Assembly: GCA_020809705.1 (NCBI GenBank)
Contig: CP085830.1
Span: forward strand, 4,712,001 to 4,776,000
Length of the DNA: 64,000 nt
Direction of reading: 5' to 3'
From: Calonectria ilicicola
Taxonomy: Eukaryota; Ascomycota; Sordariomycetes; Hypocreales; Nectriaceae
The stretch's first letter is position 1. Each line of letters opens with the position of its first letter. The translations under genes and the position numbers were made by a program. The notes under the pieces were generated by a model. It worked only from the letters and a program-made list of their open reading frames with translations. It did no database searches and was not told where the DNA came from. Shown here piece by piece: positions 36,439 to 49,400 of the stretch.

Positions 36439-39400
36439 ATGTCTTCTGTGACGGATTTCTTCAGCCAATATCTTGACCAGGGCCTGCAACAACAGCTGAA
36501 AAAAGCAGTAGAATCAGCTGAAACTGGCAATCTTTTAGTCGCCCTTGATGCTATTCTCGAGGATAGAGGCACCTCCCCGAGTGCCATTCCCATTTTACGG
36601 GTTGTCAAGGCCCTCTACCACTTCACCGGCCATGATGTGGATGCGTGTGGCTGGATTTTGAGCCACATTTCCAAAGATGAACCCACCAAGGGAGAGCAGC
36701 CTTCAACCCAAGCCTCGCCAATGGATCAAAAGTTGGCTATGATACTATTTCCACAATCACTGCTCAACGACAAGCTCAGTCAGGATGCGAAGAAAAAAAG
36801 CCTCAGTGCCCACCAAGTTACAGAAGAAATTCTGGACAAAGTTAGAACTGAATTCTTCAGTGCTGAGCCCTTACTAGCGATGGTAGCACTTCTCAAAGCC
36901 GAAAGCTTCGATGTACCCGCGCAAATAGTCACACTGGCTATACTGATAATCGACGCCATGATCCGCGACCATGTTGAAATTGGCTCTCGGGAGCTGATTC
37001 TTTCTCTAAGGGAAAAACACTCTCCAGAATCACCAACGGATGTGGAAATCACCACAGCTGTGGATCTCGTTAAAACAATTAAGGCGTTGGCATACTTGGT
37101 CAAAGATGCTACACATGTTCCCCAGCTATACAAGGCCTCATTTCGGTCAGCACGCCAAATATCACTCACGAAGAAGGGCACCTTTTCGACTCAGATGGTC
37201 AAGGAAGGAATGGCAGAAAAGAATGCATTCCAAATCCACGATTTTGCAGAGCGCATTGAGTGCAGAAACGAACATCTTTGGCTATCACTTATGCAATCAC
37301 GCATGAGCGATTTCGTTCCCATCACCCCGCACAACGTCAGTGATCGGGGCACAAAAGATAGAGGGGATAGTATTTCTCAGAGAAATCTCACTGATATATT
37401 CCGCCTTGAGGATATAGCTTGCGAAACGTGCTGTTCCGTCACAAGCCTGTCTGCCTACTTTGCGGATCTGCTGGCACTAATGAGAGACACCTCAACTGGG
37501 ATCAAGAAATCGGCTTCAACTGGCGATGCCGGGGAAACCCTTCTTCTAAAAGGAACAAGTCACAATAAAACGGCAGAAGGAGGCCAGAGCGGAACAGAAT
37601 TAGCTACGAATAAAGCTGATGATGCCCCTGAGAAAGTATCATTATTGAACCTCTTGTCCAAGCGTCGTCCTGATCTACAAAACCTGGAGCTGTCTTGCGC
37701 AAACGCACAGACACTTGTCCCGTATATAGATCTCATCAATGAGGTCCTGGAGTCGTATATTCGCTTCAAAGCAAACCCTCCATTGGCCTCAACCAAGCCC
37801 AAACAGAATTCAATCGTTGCTTACAACACCCCAAGCACCGAGTATACTTCTAATGGCGATGAACATGCGCAGGAGGCAGTATACGTTTCGGGAAACACAG
37901 ATTACGAGGTTTATACGGATATCATTGCAAAGCAAATGTTTCCTTTCACCGTCTTCCCTTATAATCAACCAAGAGATGCCGTTATGCAATTCTTTCAAAG
38001 TTTTCAACTACCAACAACAGACCTTATTGAGGCCTTCAGCTCACCAGAGCTCATTATGCAAAAACTTCTTGGTCCAGCAAATGCGTCTGAAATACCCCAG
38101 TATCCGGTTAAAGTGGAGAAGAAAGTGGAAGCACGGCTACTCCGCGGAGCTTCAGAAACCCTACGCCGTCACTATGCTGCCGAATTCCTCGGCCTTCAAC
38201 AAGCCGACTTTACAGCGATAACTGGAGAGACATTTTTCCCAGCCTGGTTTGCGGAGGCGCTAGTCGAGGTTCCTGGTGCAGCAAAAATTGAAACAGGCTG
38301 TCCTTGGACCGCAGCAACATTATGGGGCTACTCTGATGATGCCACGATGACAGATCGCACTGAGGGAGATGGGCTCTCCTTCATCAAGCGCAAGCTCATG
38401 GCTCGCTCTGGGCTCGGATTTGAAGACATTCTAGATTTGGTCAAATCTCAATTCTTCTGCCAGGACCTCGTCATCACAAACGCGAATGGATCTCGAATGT
38501 TCAAAAGTTCCATTGAGAACTTACGTCTACTTTGCAGCGCTACCAGTCCGCCTTTCAAGGATCTCACGCCCAAGATTTGTTTCAAATTGCAGTCCTTTAT
38601 GCGCCTGAAGGCAAAATTAAAATGGTCAACGAAAGATCTAGACGCTGCCATTTTCTGTTTGAGGACTCGGGAGTTGGAAACTTCCGCAACATTGGGAGAA
38701 ATGGAGCAAGATGACTTATTTTCAATTTCACCCTATGTCATCAAGGGTATTGCTGATATACTGAGGCTAAGCAAGATTTGCGGTGTCGAACCCTCTGTTC
38801 TCTTGCCTCTATGGGGACTTATAGACACTTTCGGTCCAAAATCTCTCTTCCATGTCAAATTTCTAACTCGATCACTTGCTCAAATCGACCCAATCTTCTC
38901 ACCACCTTTAAGCGGAACAGATGTCGATTCTGAAAAACCACTGGTTGATGAATCATTTGAAGAAAACGACGAGGATAACAAGTACGAGTACTTGAGAGAC
39001 AATGGAAAGATGTCGAGCATTAAATCGCACATTACTGGAATATGCCTGAGTCTAAAATGGCCCGTGGAGTACTTTCCAGCTCTGCTTGAAGTGACTGGTC
39101 TAACGGAAGCAAAACTGAACCTCGAAACCTTCACTGTCCTCTATAGGCATGTTATTATTTGCCGCATTCTTCGCATCTCAGAGAAAGATTGTGTCGCCTT
39201 CTTTGACCTGTTCTACAGGAGCGATGAAGATCCCCTTGGCAGTCCCAAGAACACACTGGTGGCAGTTAAAAAGTGGAAGACCATTTTTGAATCTGGATGG
39301 AATCTTGAAATGCTCACCAAGGTGCTACCGGCGACTGGCCAAGATGCCAGCAATCAAACAATCAACGGGCTAGATGAGATGGCACTCAATATGACGTTGG

Positions 39401-42400
39401 CAATCCGAGAGGGAGCCAAGGAGCTTCGGAAGTCATTGGCATTCCTATTTGCGGGTGGTGTTGCAACACAAAAGTCTGTGGTTGATTGTGCTGCTCATCT
39501 GTTTGATGCAGAAACTGCCAAGGTTGTTGCTGAATTTATACAAGGTAGGAATATATCTCTCAATTCTTTTTATGTAATCCAGTATTTCTTTACTTCTGTT
39601 ATGAATGCTGACCCTTGTCAAATCTACAGGAATGCAGACACAATCCGAGACTGTGGTCCTCGCCGACATGACAGAGCTGGAGAGTCTTATGAAGGAATCA
39701 AAGGATTGGCCGGTCCGGATTTCGGTCGTTCCCGACATCAGCTCAAATAAGGTGCAGGCTGAGCTTGTCTTGGCCGGCGTGTTAACTCCACAAGATAGAA
39801 AATGGGTTTTGGAAGCTAACACTAAGCATCTCGGGATCCAAGAAACGCTCAAGAAATTGGTTGACAAGTCACTGCTGGCACTCAAAATCATCGAAGCTCG
39901 ATTTACTGGAGCCGATGAAGGAAACCGCAAGTTGCTTTCGGGTCCTCTGAGTGCTCATTGGACTGCTCTCTTAGAGCTACTTGGTGAAACGAAGACCGCT
40001 ACAGAGCCTGAGGGCCAAGTAACTGTGCTCGAACAAATCCCAGAATCAACACAAGACTCTGCGGAAAATCCGTCACCAAAAGAACCAAAGGTTCTGCCTA
40101 AGCCTGATCCCAACATCCAGATTGAGATGGAGGATAGAGAGCGCCGAGGTGCATTCGCCAAACTTTCTGCCCCAGTCATCATTGAAGAGCAGCTCCAGAC
40201 TCTGATCATGAACACAGTAAAGGACCTGATCGCACCCAATCTGGATCCGGCTCTGCTCTCTGTTCTTCTTACAGACGTCGTTCAGATCAAGACACAAGAA
40301 GCTGATGTGGAGTCGCGTCGATCTGCCATGGCTATTTTGCAAGAATTGGGCGAACTGAGTGGCACGCCCATTGTAGAGACGTCCTTGGATGTTTACTTTA
40401 CGCCCAGCAGAACAGATATTTTCACACTGCACTATCAAGAATCAGAGGAAACCTCTCCAACCAAAAGGCCAACAGCAACTACTGAAGACACGGTAAAGGA
40501 ACTGAAAATAAACGGTCTCTCTATGCCATTCAACAAAGCAACTAAAAGTTGGACTTCTATTCGTATGGCAGGAGGTCAGCCATATCGGCTGCAAGCCGAA
40601 TTTGCACCTTCCTCGCTACTTTGGTCGACTCCAAAGTCAGTACCAGCACGATTTGACGAGAATACGCTCTTGCCCGCGAAAAAAACGGAACTAGCGTCGA
40701 CAATCAGCCGCCTGATCACCAGAATTGTGGCTGTTTGCCAGAGGTTCAACCTAGCAGCCGAAGAAGTCGAGTACTTGAATAAAGGCAGTGTCAGCACAAC
40801 AAGCTTGTTGGGCGTAAAGAAGGCAAATGAAGACGAGTCAGCTCGAGTTTTTGGTGTGGATCTCAACTCACCAAAATTGGATGACTTGATCAGACTTCGA
40901 CAGTACCGCTCCCTCAGAGATCGGTCAAACGCCCGAGGGAAAAGCATCCAAGATGATAATGTCGGCAGCACAAAAAGTCGGATTATTGACTTCTTTTTGC
41001 GAATTTCTGGAATCACAAGCATCGAGAAATCTAATTTGGCAACCATATTCGCCGATACTATGGGATGGAATAAGCTGCGCATAGAAGCCGCTATTGAAAA
41101 GATACTCCCATCCAATAATGGCAATGAGGTTATCATCGCGAAGGAGCTTTCCCGATTTGATTTAATATACGGTCTATATACAGCCATGGCATTTGACGAG
41201 CGTCTGGGACGTGTTGCTGGCGAATCATCCTGCCCAGAAATTTCCACTCTCTTCGATCTAGCACAGCCGCGGCACACGTTATCTGCTTCCGCAATTGCTG
41301 AAGATTTGCATGTATCGAAGATGCTACAGGCACGATTGAGCCCTGGGCAGCGTGCAGCGGCTGATGCCAAACTCAGAGAGAACCAGCGCCAGGCTATTGT
41401 TGCATACCTTCTCCAGCAGTCGTACATTACAGAAGATCTCAAGATTTTTGATGCTGATGGACTCTTTGAATACTTCCTCATTGATGTGCAGATGGGACCA
41501 CAATTGCGTACCTCGCGAATTAAACAAGGCGTCTCTGTAATCCAACTCTTTGCCCAGCGGTGTTTGTTGGGGCTGGAGAAGGACGTGGTTCGTGGTGCAA
41601 TACCCAGAGAGAAATGGGACTGGATGCAACAGTATAGCATATGGGAGGCATATCGAAAGATGTTCCTATATCCAGAGAACTGGATTGACCCGACTCTCCG
41701 CGACGACAAGAGCCAATTGTTTGAGCAGTTTGAGTCCAGTCTCATGCAGAAAGACCTCAGCATCAACACCTTCTTGCATTCTATTCAGACGTATATCTAC
41801 AGCTTGAACGAAATTGCCAGCCTAGACATAGTGGCATATCTGCATGAGATTCGCGGAGAGTCGGATCAAGTATTTCACTTTTTTGGCCGCACGAGGGCCT
41901 CGCCTCATTCCTTCTATTACCGTACTGTCAGCACAAGACTTCCCGATCATGATGAAATATTTTGGCGGCCATGGAGTAAGATTGACATCGACATTTCTTC
42001 GGTTGAGTCGGACTGGCAGGGGGGCAGACTCAAGGAAAATGGTGTTTATCTGGTTCCTGTGATGATTGGTGGCAGACTTTACCTCTTCATGCCCCAAATC
42101 ATCCCGAAATCTCAAAAGAAGGATCCCGCAGACCAGGTTCCTCCCCCAGCAGATCAACCCGCCGAGAAAGATCCAAAGCTTTCTTCACTTGCAAATGCCA
42201 GTATAGCAGATCATACTACCCAACAAACCTGGGAAGTCACCATGTCATGGACCGAGTTTGTAAGGAACAGTTGGACACCAAAGAGAGTCTCACCCGGCAG
42301 CATTGTCATCAAAAAAGATTTGCCCACAGTTACACAATTTTTATTTGATCCCACAATTGAAAAGGAGAGCCAATTGACTGTCCTAGTTAGCTACACCACA

Positions 42401-45400
42401 TCCAACTCCGTCACAATCCAAAAAGCCGGTGCGTTTGTGTTTTCTGATGGTCAAATCACCATTGATGAGAACCCCGGCTTGACACCATGGACAAGACCCT
42501 TCCCAAGCTACTTCCACAAGGTGCCGGCAGTGGAAACGGACTCGGACAAGTCCAAATTGAAAACGGCGCTTGAGGCATATGGTGCCAACCCGAAACCGCT
42601 AATGTGGATACCCGAGGACCTTAAGGAGCATGCAAGTGCACTACGCTGGACTCTCTCATTCACTTCCACACCTCAGACATCTCAAAAGGTGGAAAATGGT
42701 GACAATACACTAGCTGGTAAATCCAATAGCTCCGAAAAGCCTAATAAAGATGTACCACTGCAAAAGTGGATCGGTCTTGTTCTCAGCAAGAAGGATAGCT
42801 CAGGTTCGAGAGCCAGCTACTTTGCCCTTCCCAGAGAAGACGTGATCCGCAAAAGTTGGAACGATACAAGTTTAAAAGGCTCGATGGATCTTGTTCGACT
42901 TGATCACACCTTTTCAAACGAGCTTATGCAGGCAGCGGCTGACCGCATTGACCCTGTGCGGCGAGTATATGACATGCTGGCTGCGCAGGATCCGCGAGTA
43001 GTCAAGGAGAACTTTGGTCTTGGCAGCTACGTCTGGCTTCACGAACTAAGTCAACCAAGTGCCATTTACACCTGGGAACTGGGACTTCACGCTGTTCTTC
43101 TGGCGGTTGACCGATTCTTTGCAACTCAGCAGTTTGAAGAGGCATTGCAGCTGGCGCGTCTGGTATTTGACCCAACCATCGATGTGGAAGCCGTAGCGAC
43201 AGCTTCGGCCATCAAGAACAAGCAGCCATCTTCCGAGGACAAGGATCCAGATGCAGCCTCTGCCGTCATCGATGAGCTCAACTCCAAGGCTGCTGCGCAG
43301 TCATGCTGGCGTTTTCCACCGTTCGCGGAACTAGCCCAAGATATGGCTGACAAAGGCAACGACCCTATCGATTTGTCTCAATTGACAGAGGAGGTGAGGC
43401 TTGCCATTATCGAACGCCGTTCGCATGGTGGACTCGTACATGCCACAGCTCGAGGTCGGCCACAGGCGTATATGAAATGGATAGTTATGAAGTACGCGGA
43501 GATTCTCATCGCTAGTGGCGACGTGCACTTTCGCAGAGGCACGCTGGAGAGCTTGCCACTAGCGACGCAACGATATATTGAGGCTGCCCATGTACTTGGA
43601 CCGGAACCACTGAAGGTCCCTCAACTTGGGAACCGGAAAGCCAAGCCAATGACTTTTGCAAAGCTTTCCAGCGAGGAGAATGACTTTGATTCCAAGGTCG
43701 GCAAGGAACTCGGTTGGAAGAAAGGCGACACGACGTTTACCCTTGACCTCCCGTTTTCCGCCGAGTTGGAGAATAATAAAAAGGACAAAGGCTCTGCGGA
43801 TAAAACCGATAATGACTTCAAGAGGGAGAATATCCTCTGCTTTTTGCGTACTCCATACTTCTGCGTGCCTCTGAACCCCAAGTTTAAGCAGATGCGCAGC
43901 CTGGTGCACGAGAGACTGTTCAATGTCCGCAATTCACGAGATATTCAAGGACGCCCGGTCATTTACGCACTTCTCGAACCGCCGATTGACCCGGGCGCTT
44001 TTATTTCACTCAGCAAGCAGGGCGTCAATGTGTCTGATGCTCTCGCCATGGTCATGGGCGATCTCGACAGCCCGTTGCCACGTCACAGATTTGAAGTGCT
44101 TTTAGCCCGGGCATTAGACCTATGCGGGGAGCTTCGGTCTCTTGCTGATCGATTAATGTTGGCAGTAGAGAAGAAAGAACAAGAATCATTCAGCCTTTTA
44201 CGTGCGCAGCATCAAACTGTCATCCAAAAGATGATGTTGCAAATTAAGCAGATAAATCTTGAGGAAGCGCAGCAAACCATTCAGTCTCTTGTGCTCAATC
44301 GTGAATCCCAAGAGTCCCAATTGGCCTTCTACCTGGGACTCGTTGGAGAGGGCATGTCCAAAATTCCATCATCCACGGAGCCTTGGACTGACATTGAACA
44401 AAACATTGAAGAACCTACGCGTGATGATTTGCGCATGAGCTCTCACGAAAAGACGGAAATGAACATGGCGACTGCTGCAGGATTGCTTAACCTGGTGGCA
44501 TCAGGCATCGATGGCCTTGTAGCTCCATTTTGCATGATGCCCCAGATTCAATCATATGCAGCACCACTGGGTGTGGGTGCCAGTGTCTCTGTGGGTGGCT
44601 CAAACGTTACTTCTATGATGCAAGCTGGATCTGCTGCAATCAAAATGACAGCCATGGTTGTGGCAGAGGAAGGTTCCCGGGCCGGCCGCAAAGCCCAATT
44701 GACAAGACAGCTGCAGGAACGACGATTGCAAGCAAACATCAGAGGTCGCGAGATCAAAAGCATCGACAAGCAAATAGAAGTGCAACAGATCCGGGTCAAA
44801 GCCATGTCGAAAGAGATTGAAGTGCAGGAGAGCGAAATCGAGGAGACGACTCAGGTTGAACAATGGTATCGAACGAAATATACCAACGAGCAGCTGTACG
44901 GCTGGATGGAGAAGAGTCTCCGAAGTGTCTACTTTCAAGCGTACACGCTTACAATGGGGGCCGCACGTCGAGCCGAAAGTTCCCTTTCTTTCGAAAGAGG
45001 GAGCAAGATCTCAATTATGCGACCGGGGGGCTACTGGGATGCTTCGCGTGATGGGCTTCACGCCGCGGATCATCTGTACCTCGACCTGAAGAGGCTGGAG
45101 GCTGCCCATTTAGAGGAGCGCTCTCACGACTTTGAGATTGTAAAGACGGTGTCACTCAGACAAATTGACCCTCAGGCGCTCCTTCGTCTGCGCCTGTCAG
45201 GAAGCACGGATGTAGCTTTGGGAGAGATACTGTACGACATGGACTTTCCAGGTCATTATATGCGCCGTATTCGATCTGTATCCGTATCAATTCCTGCGCT
45301 TCTTGGTCCATACGCCGGTGTCAACGCGACGTTGACGCTACTGGAGCACAAATATCGCGTGTCCTCGAGCGCATCAACAGCCGCCGAATACGACCCTTCA

Positions 45401-46162
45401 ACACCCGAAAACAGAGACGCGTTCCGAACCGACCGCATCCCAATCACGTCTGTTGCCATAAGTTCTGGATCTCAAGACAGTGGCGTCTTTGAGCTCAATT
45501 TCGGCGGACCTCGATATATGCCGTTTGAAGGAGCCGGTGCCGTGTCTACTTGGCGCCTCGAGCTGCCAACCGAGATCCGTCGGTTTGACTACGAGACAAT
45601 CAGCGATTTGCTCATCCACGTCCAGTACACCGCATTGGACGGTGGGCCGTGTCTGCGGGCGGCTGCTAACGAATCTGTCCGAAACGCAACCAAGGCGGCC
45701 AACACCGAGGGTCGCCAATCAGGATTCTGGGCCATGTGGGACTTGAAGTATGACTTTAGCACGGAATGGTATGGCTTTGCTTCGAAGTTACGACAATCCA
45801 GCGGCGAGAGCAGCGGCGCGGGAACCGAAAACAAAGCCACAATGAAACTCCAGAACTTGAGGGACCGACTACCATTTTGGACTCGATATGAGGCTGATGC
45901 TGAGATGAAGAGCATATTGCTGCTTTCAAAGGATCTTGCTCTAGTCGCTGGCTTGAATATGGAAGCAGCGGTTGGGGATGGCAACTGGGAGACGGAAACC
46001 TTCGCAAACACGCATTTAAAGAAGTCCAAGTCTTTGAAAACAACTGAGCTTGCCGAGTTGGAGATTTCAGCATCGCGTGGTCTTCTGAGCGGGAAGAAGG
46101 ATATTGAAAATGTCTACTTTATGGTTCATTATTTGTTAAAGGATAAAGAAGCGGCTTCATAG
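36439..46162 (+). CDS. Tc toxin TcA-like protein (injection-channel component)
   Basis: Two exons, 36439-39544 and 39630-46162, joined by an 85-bp GT-AG intron that keeps the frame; 3212 residues against about 2500 in bacterial TcA. Residues about 315-445 match the VRP1/SpvA-like start of the shell (motif TCCSVTSLSAYFADLL). Residues about 1620-1760 match the conserved ABC-toxin N region (FLIDVQMGPQL, then a WEAYRKMFLYPENWIDP block). About 1810-1860 is neuraminidase-like, and about 2310-2360 is the conserved region before the linker. Residues about 2720-2800 form the long charged coiled coil of the channel. About 2875-2950 and onward match the TcB-binding end. In bacteria five such chains form a pre-pore that inserts into the host membrane and receives the TcB-TcC cocoon. 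There is no signal peptide. The extra length lies mostly in the N-terminal half and in low-complexity linkers (for example 42110-42190 and 42690-42760). Confidence 0.9.
39545..39629 (+). other. Intron in the TcA-like gene
   Basis: An 85-bp intron with donor GTAGGA and acceptor CTACAG after a T-rich tract. It joins two frames that would otherwise be offset, and the conserved protein continues on both sides. Confidence 0.85.
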
Positions 46163-46491
46163 ACAGCCTACCAATGCTCGGGTAATGAGGTACGAAAACT
46201 ACATTTCTAATAAACCTCTGGCGATGATCAAGGCTTCCAAATCTGCCGTGAACCTGGAGTGCTTTCTCCATCGCTGTGACGGCAGGTACCAGTGTTATTT
46301 ATACGTATATACGGCGCGACAGCTTGCTTCTACTTCTCTGGACGTGAGATTCTAATTTCTCGGATTGACATGATATGTGTGTATGTAATTTGGTCTCGGT
46401 CACAACACCAGCAGTCTCGCCATAAAAGTCAGTCTGGATCTTTAAAAATTGCGATGTTAACACTATTTCAAACTTGATATTTATATTGCTT
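46163..46491. other. Convergent 3' region, TcA-like and hydantoinase-like genes
   Basis: 329 bases between two stop codons of converging genes. I see only probable 3' UTR sequence. Confidence 0.6.
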
Positions 46492-49400
46492 CTACAGATC
46501 TCCCCAACCTTGTTTCTCTCTCATAGTCTTGTACCAATCTTGGACGTAAGGCAGTGTTACGTGTGGACCGTAAGGGTTCTTTTTCCACTGCGGGCTCGGG
46601 GCGGGGAGCCCTGTCTCCTTTGTGAAAGCTTCAGCGAGCTCTGCGAGTGTGCCTCCGCGATTGTACGGATAAGAAGGCTTTGAAACACTTGAGCTCCGGC
46701 TTTCTGCCATCTCAGATCGAAGCGCCAACGTACTGTCATCGACGACATCGCGGGTTTTGGGGTCAATTACAACACCATACTTCTTTGCAGCACCCTCGAT
46801 TGTGAGCAATCGTCGTCGCACATCTGCAACAACCGCGCTGGTTGGTCGGGTCAATGGATCACCAATGCCTCCACCTCCCCAAGTAACCCATTCCAAGACA
46901 TCATTTGGCTCAACTTGGATGTGGTCTTGCTTCGAGCCCAGGTGGATTTGTGGCGGATTCTCCACATCCACAGAGTACTTGATTAGTACTTTGCGAGATC
47001 TTGAACCGGGAAAACCTCCGTCGCAGCCCCATGCCGTGGTGAATGCGCGATCATCATGCACATTGATCTCGCCAGCACAAAGGAACTTATACAAGGTCCT
47101 CTGGGCGTTTCCTCCTCGGTAAAATCCTGCACCACCGCTATCGGCCAGTGCCGTATTGGACTCAATTCGAAGTGGGAAGTACAGCTCAATTGTCTCCACC
47201 GGGATTGATTTGATGGATGGGAACAGACAATGACAGTCCAGCTAAGAAAAAAAAAGAGTCAGTAAATTTATTCACAAGCTTATCAGAAGTATTACTCACT
47301 CCATCGCCGATTGGTCGGGCGGGTACGCCTCCAAAGCCAATTTGGTACAGAAGGAACCATTCTCCATTTGGCTTGAATCCGGAGTAATAGAGATGAGGGG
47401 AATCGGAGAAACCTGCCGCAGCTCGGTGTCCGGGAATATGTTGACCGAGCAGAGCTTCTATAACATCAAAGACTCTACCAAGCAGATGTGTTCTGCAGCT
47501 AATAGCAGCTGGATACACTGGGTTGAGAATTGAGCCTTTGGGAATTTCGACTTCAATGAGGTCGTTGGCTCCACTGTTGACGAGAGTGTAGGGATCTGCA
47601 ACCGCAAGAAGATAATAGCTGTTTTGAGTGAGTAAAGAAATTCCCCAAAGAAGGAGATGATAAATGTACGTACACAATATACATGATAAACATCTTGTTT
47701 GAGAGGATGTAATTGATGGAGAATTCACTCTGCGGTGAGGTTCCATCCCAGTCAAAGTGGAGTTTACCATCTCGTTTAGTCATTGTGCACTTGATGGCAA
47801 ATGGACCAACTCCATGGCCATCGTCATCGATGAAATCGATGAACTGTGCTGGCTTGTCAGAAATCACGGTATCAATGAGCTTGGATACCGCCAATCTGTT
47901 CCTCTGGAGCAGAACCTTGGTCGCAGCCTTGTAAACTCTGCATTCCAGTTAGCGTGGTTCAGTTGCCAGACGATGTGGATGGAATGACTCACTCGAGGCC
48001 GAAACGTTCGCACAATTCTTGAATACGACGACCAGCGGTATTGCAAGCTGACAAAAGAGCAAAGATGTCGGCTCGGAACCATTCAGCGGTTCTGGAGTTG
48101 TGGCACATGACAGCCAGCAGATCCTCATTGAGAACACCCTTGTCGTACAACTTGACAGCAGGGATTTGAAGTCCATCGTCATAAATTGTCCGGGCATCAA
48201 TGGAAAGACTTCCCGGTGTGCTGCCTTGTACATCTCTGGAAAGAAGTTAGAATAATTTGGATGTATTCAGAAACCGGAGAGGAACCCACGTTAGGTGACC
48301 AAAGTTTGCAGCCCAGCCAATAAGCTTCTTCTGGTAGAAGATGGGCACGAGGATGATCACGTCGTTGAGATGCGATACGGCACCTCGCATGCTATAAGCA
48401 TCGTTGGTGATAAACACATCGCCCTCTTCGATTGTGCCCTTCCATACATTGAGGAAATCCGGAATGAAACTTCCGAATTGTCCCACAAGCATCTGGCCGT
48501 CTTCCGTAGTCACAACATTGAACTCGTCCTTAAAACACTGTTAATACTAGAATCTATTTATTAACCTCGATCAAATCTTACCTGTTGCTCACGGATAGCA
48601 GGTGACATTGAGGCTCTCAGCATCAGAGTATCCATTTCTCTCCTGATAGACGAGAGGGAAGATTCAATAAGTGTTGGAACAATGGTTAGTTTAGAAACGT
48701 ATTCTTCGGCGGCTTCTGCAGTCATGATTTCCTCTTCCTTTGTTTCCACAGACTGAGACTCGGGAGTAATGACAATATTGCGCATTTTATCAATCTTTGC
48801 GACGTAACCAGGGAGGACTAGCGTATTAGAATCCATCTCACTGATAATGCAGGGACCTCGAACTGTGATATTGGGAATGCTGATTGCCTTCCGATCCCAA
48901 ACCACTGCATCGACTCTCTGTCCTTTGTGATAAATGGTTTTTCGGTCCATGATCGCTGACTCTGGGGCCTCTTGCTCTTCGGAGCCCACCTCGGTGCTAC
49001 CAAGCTGAACCTCGGGTGAATCGTCTGAGGCAATGATGCGGAGTCTAATCAACTCAATCTGGTATTGTGGCATGGTAAAAGTGAAATGCCTAAAATGCTC
49101 GGCCTCGAATTTGCTTCTGATGGCAGTCTTTACTTCCTCAAGACCATCCTCAAGGCTTGCTTGGTCAAGAGTGATACTCATCTCCTGTGATTGTCCGACA
49201 TATCGGAGATCGACCTTGTAAACAGCCTTCACCTTGCGTATCATATCGACTGTGCTAGATTGGAATAGCTTCGAACGACAAGATGTCTCGAGGTCTTTAA
49301 ATTGGAGCTTGAAATCGTCGATGTCCAAAGCTGATAGGAGCCTGATGTATGAGGACGACATTTCGTGACTTAGTTTTGTCACAACATCACCCTGAGCACA

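Noticed and set aside
40576..41769. A 397-codon minus-strand frame inside the TcA-like gene
   Set aside because: It is antisense to a strongly conserved region and has no family features; its openness follows from codon bias on the + strand.
47538..48581. Separate small genes in the B half of the hydantoinase-like region
   Set aside because: The pieces join through phased short introns into one continuous conserved protein.
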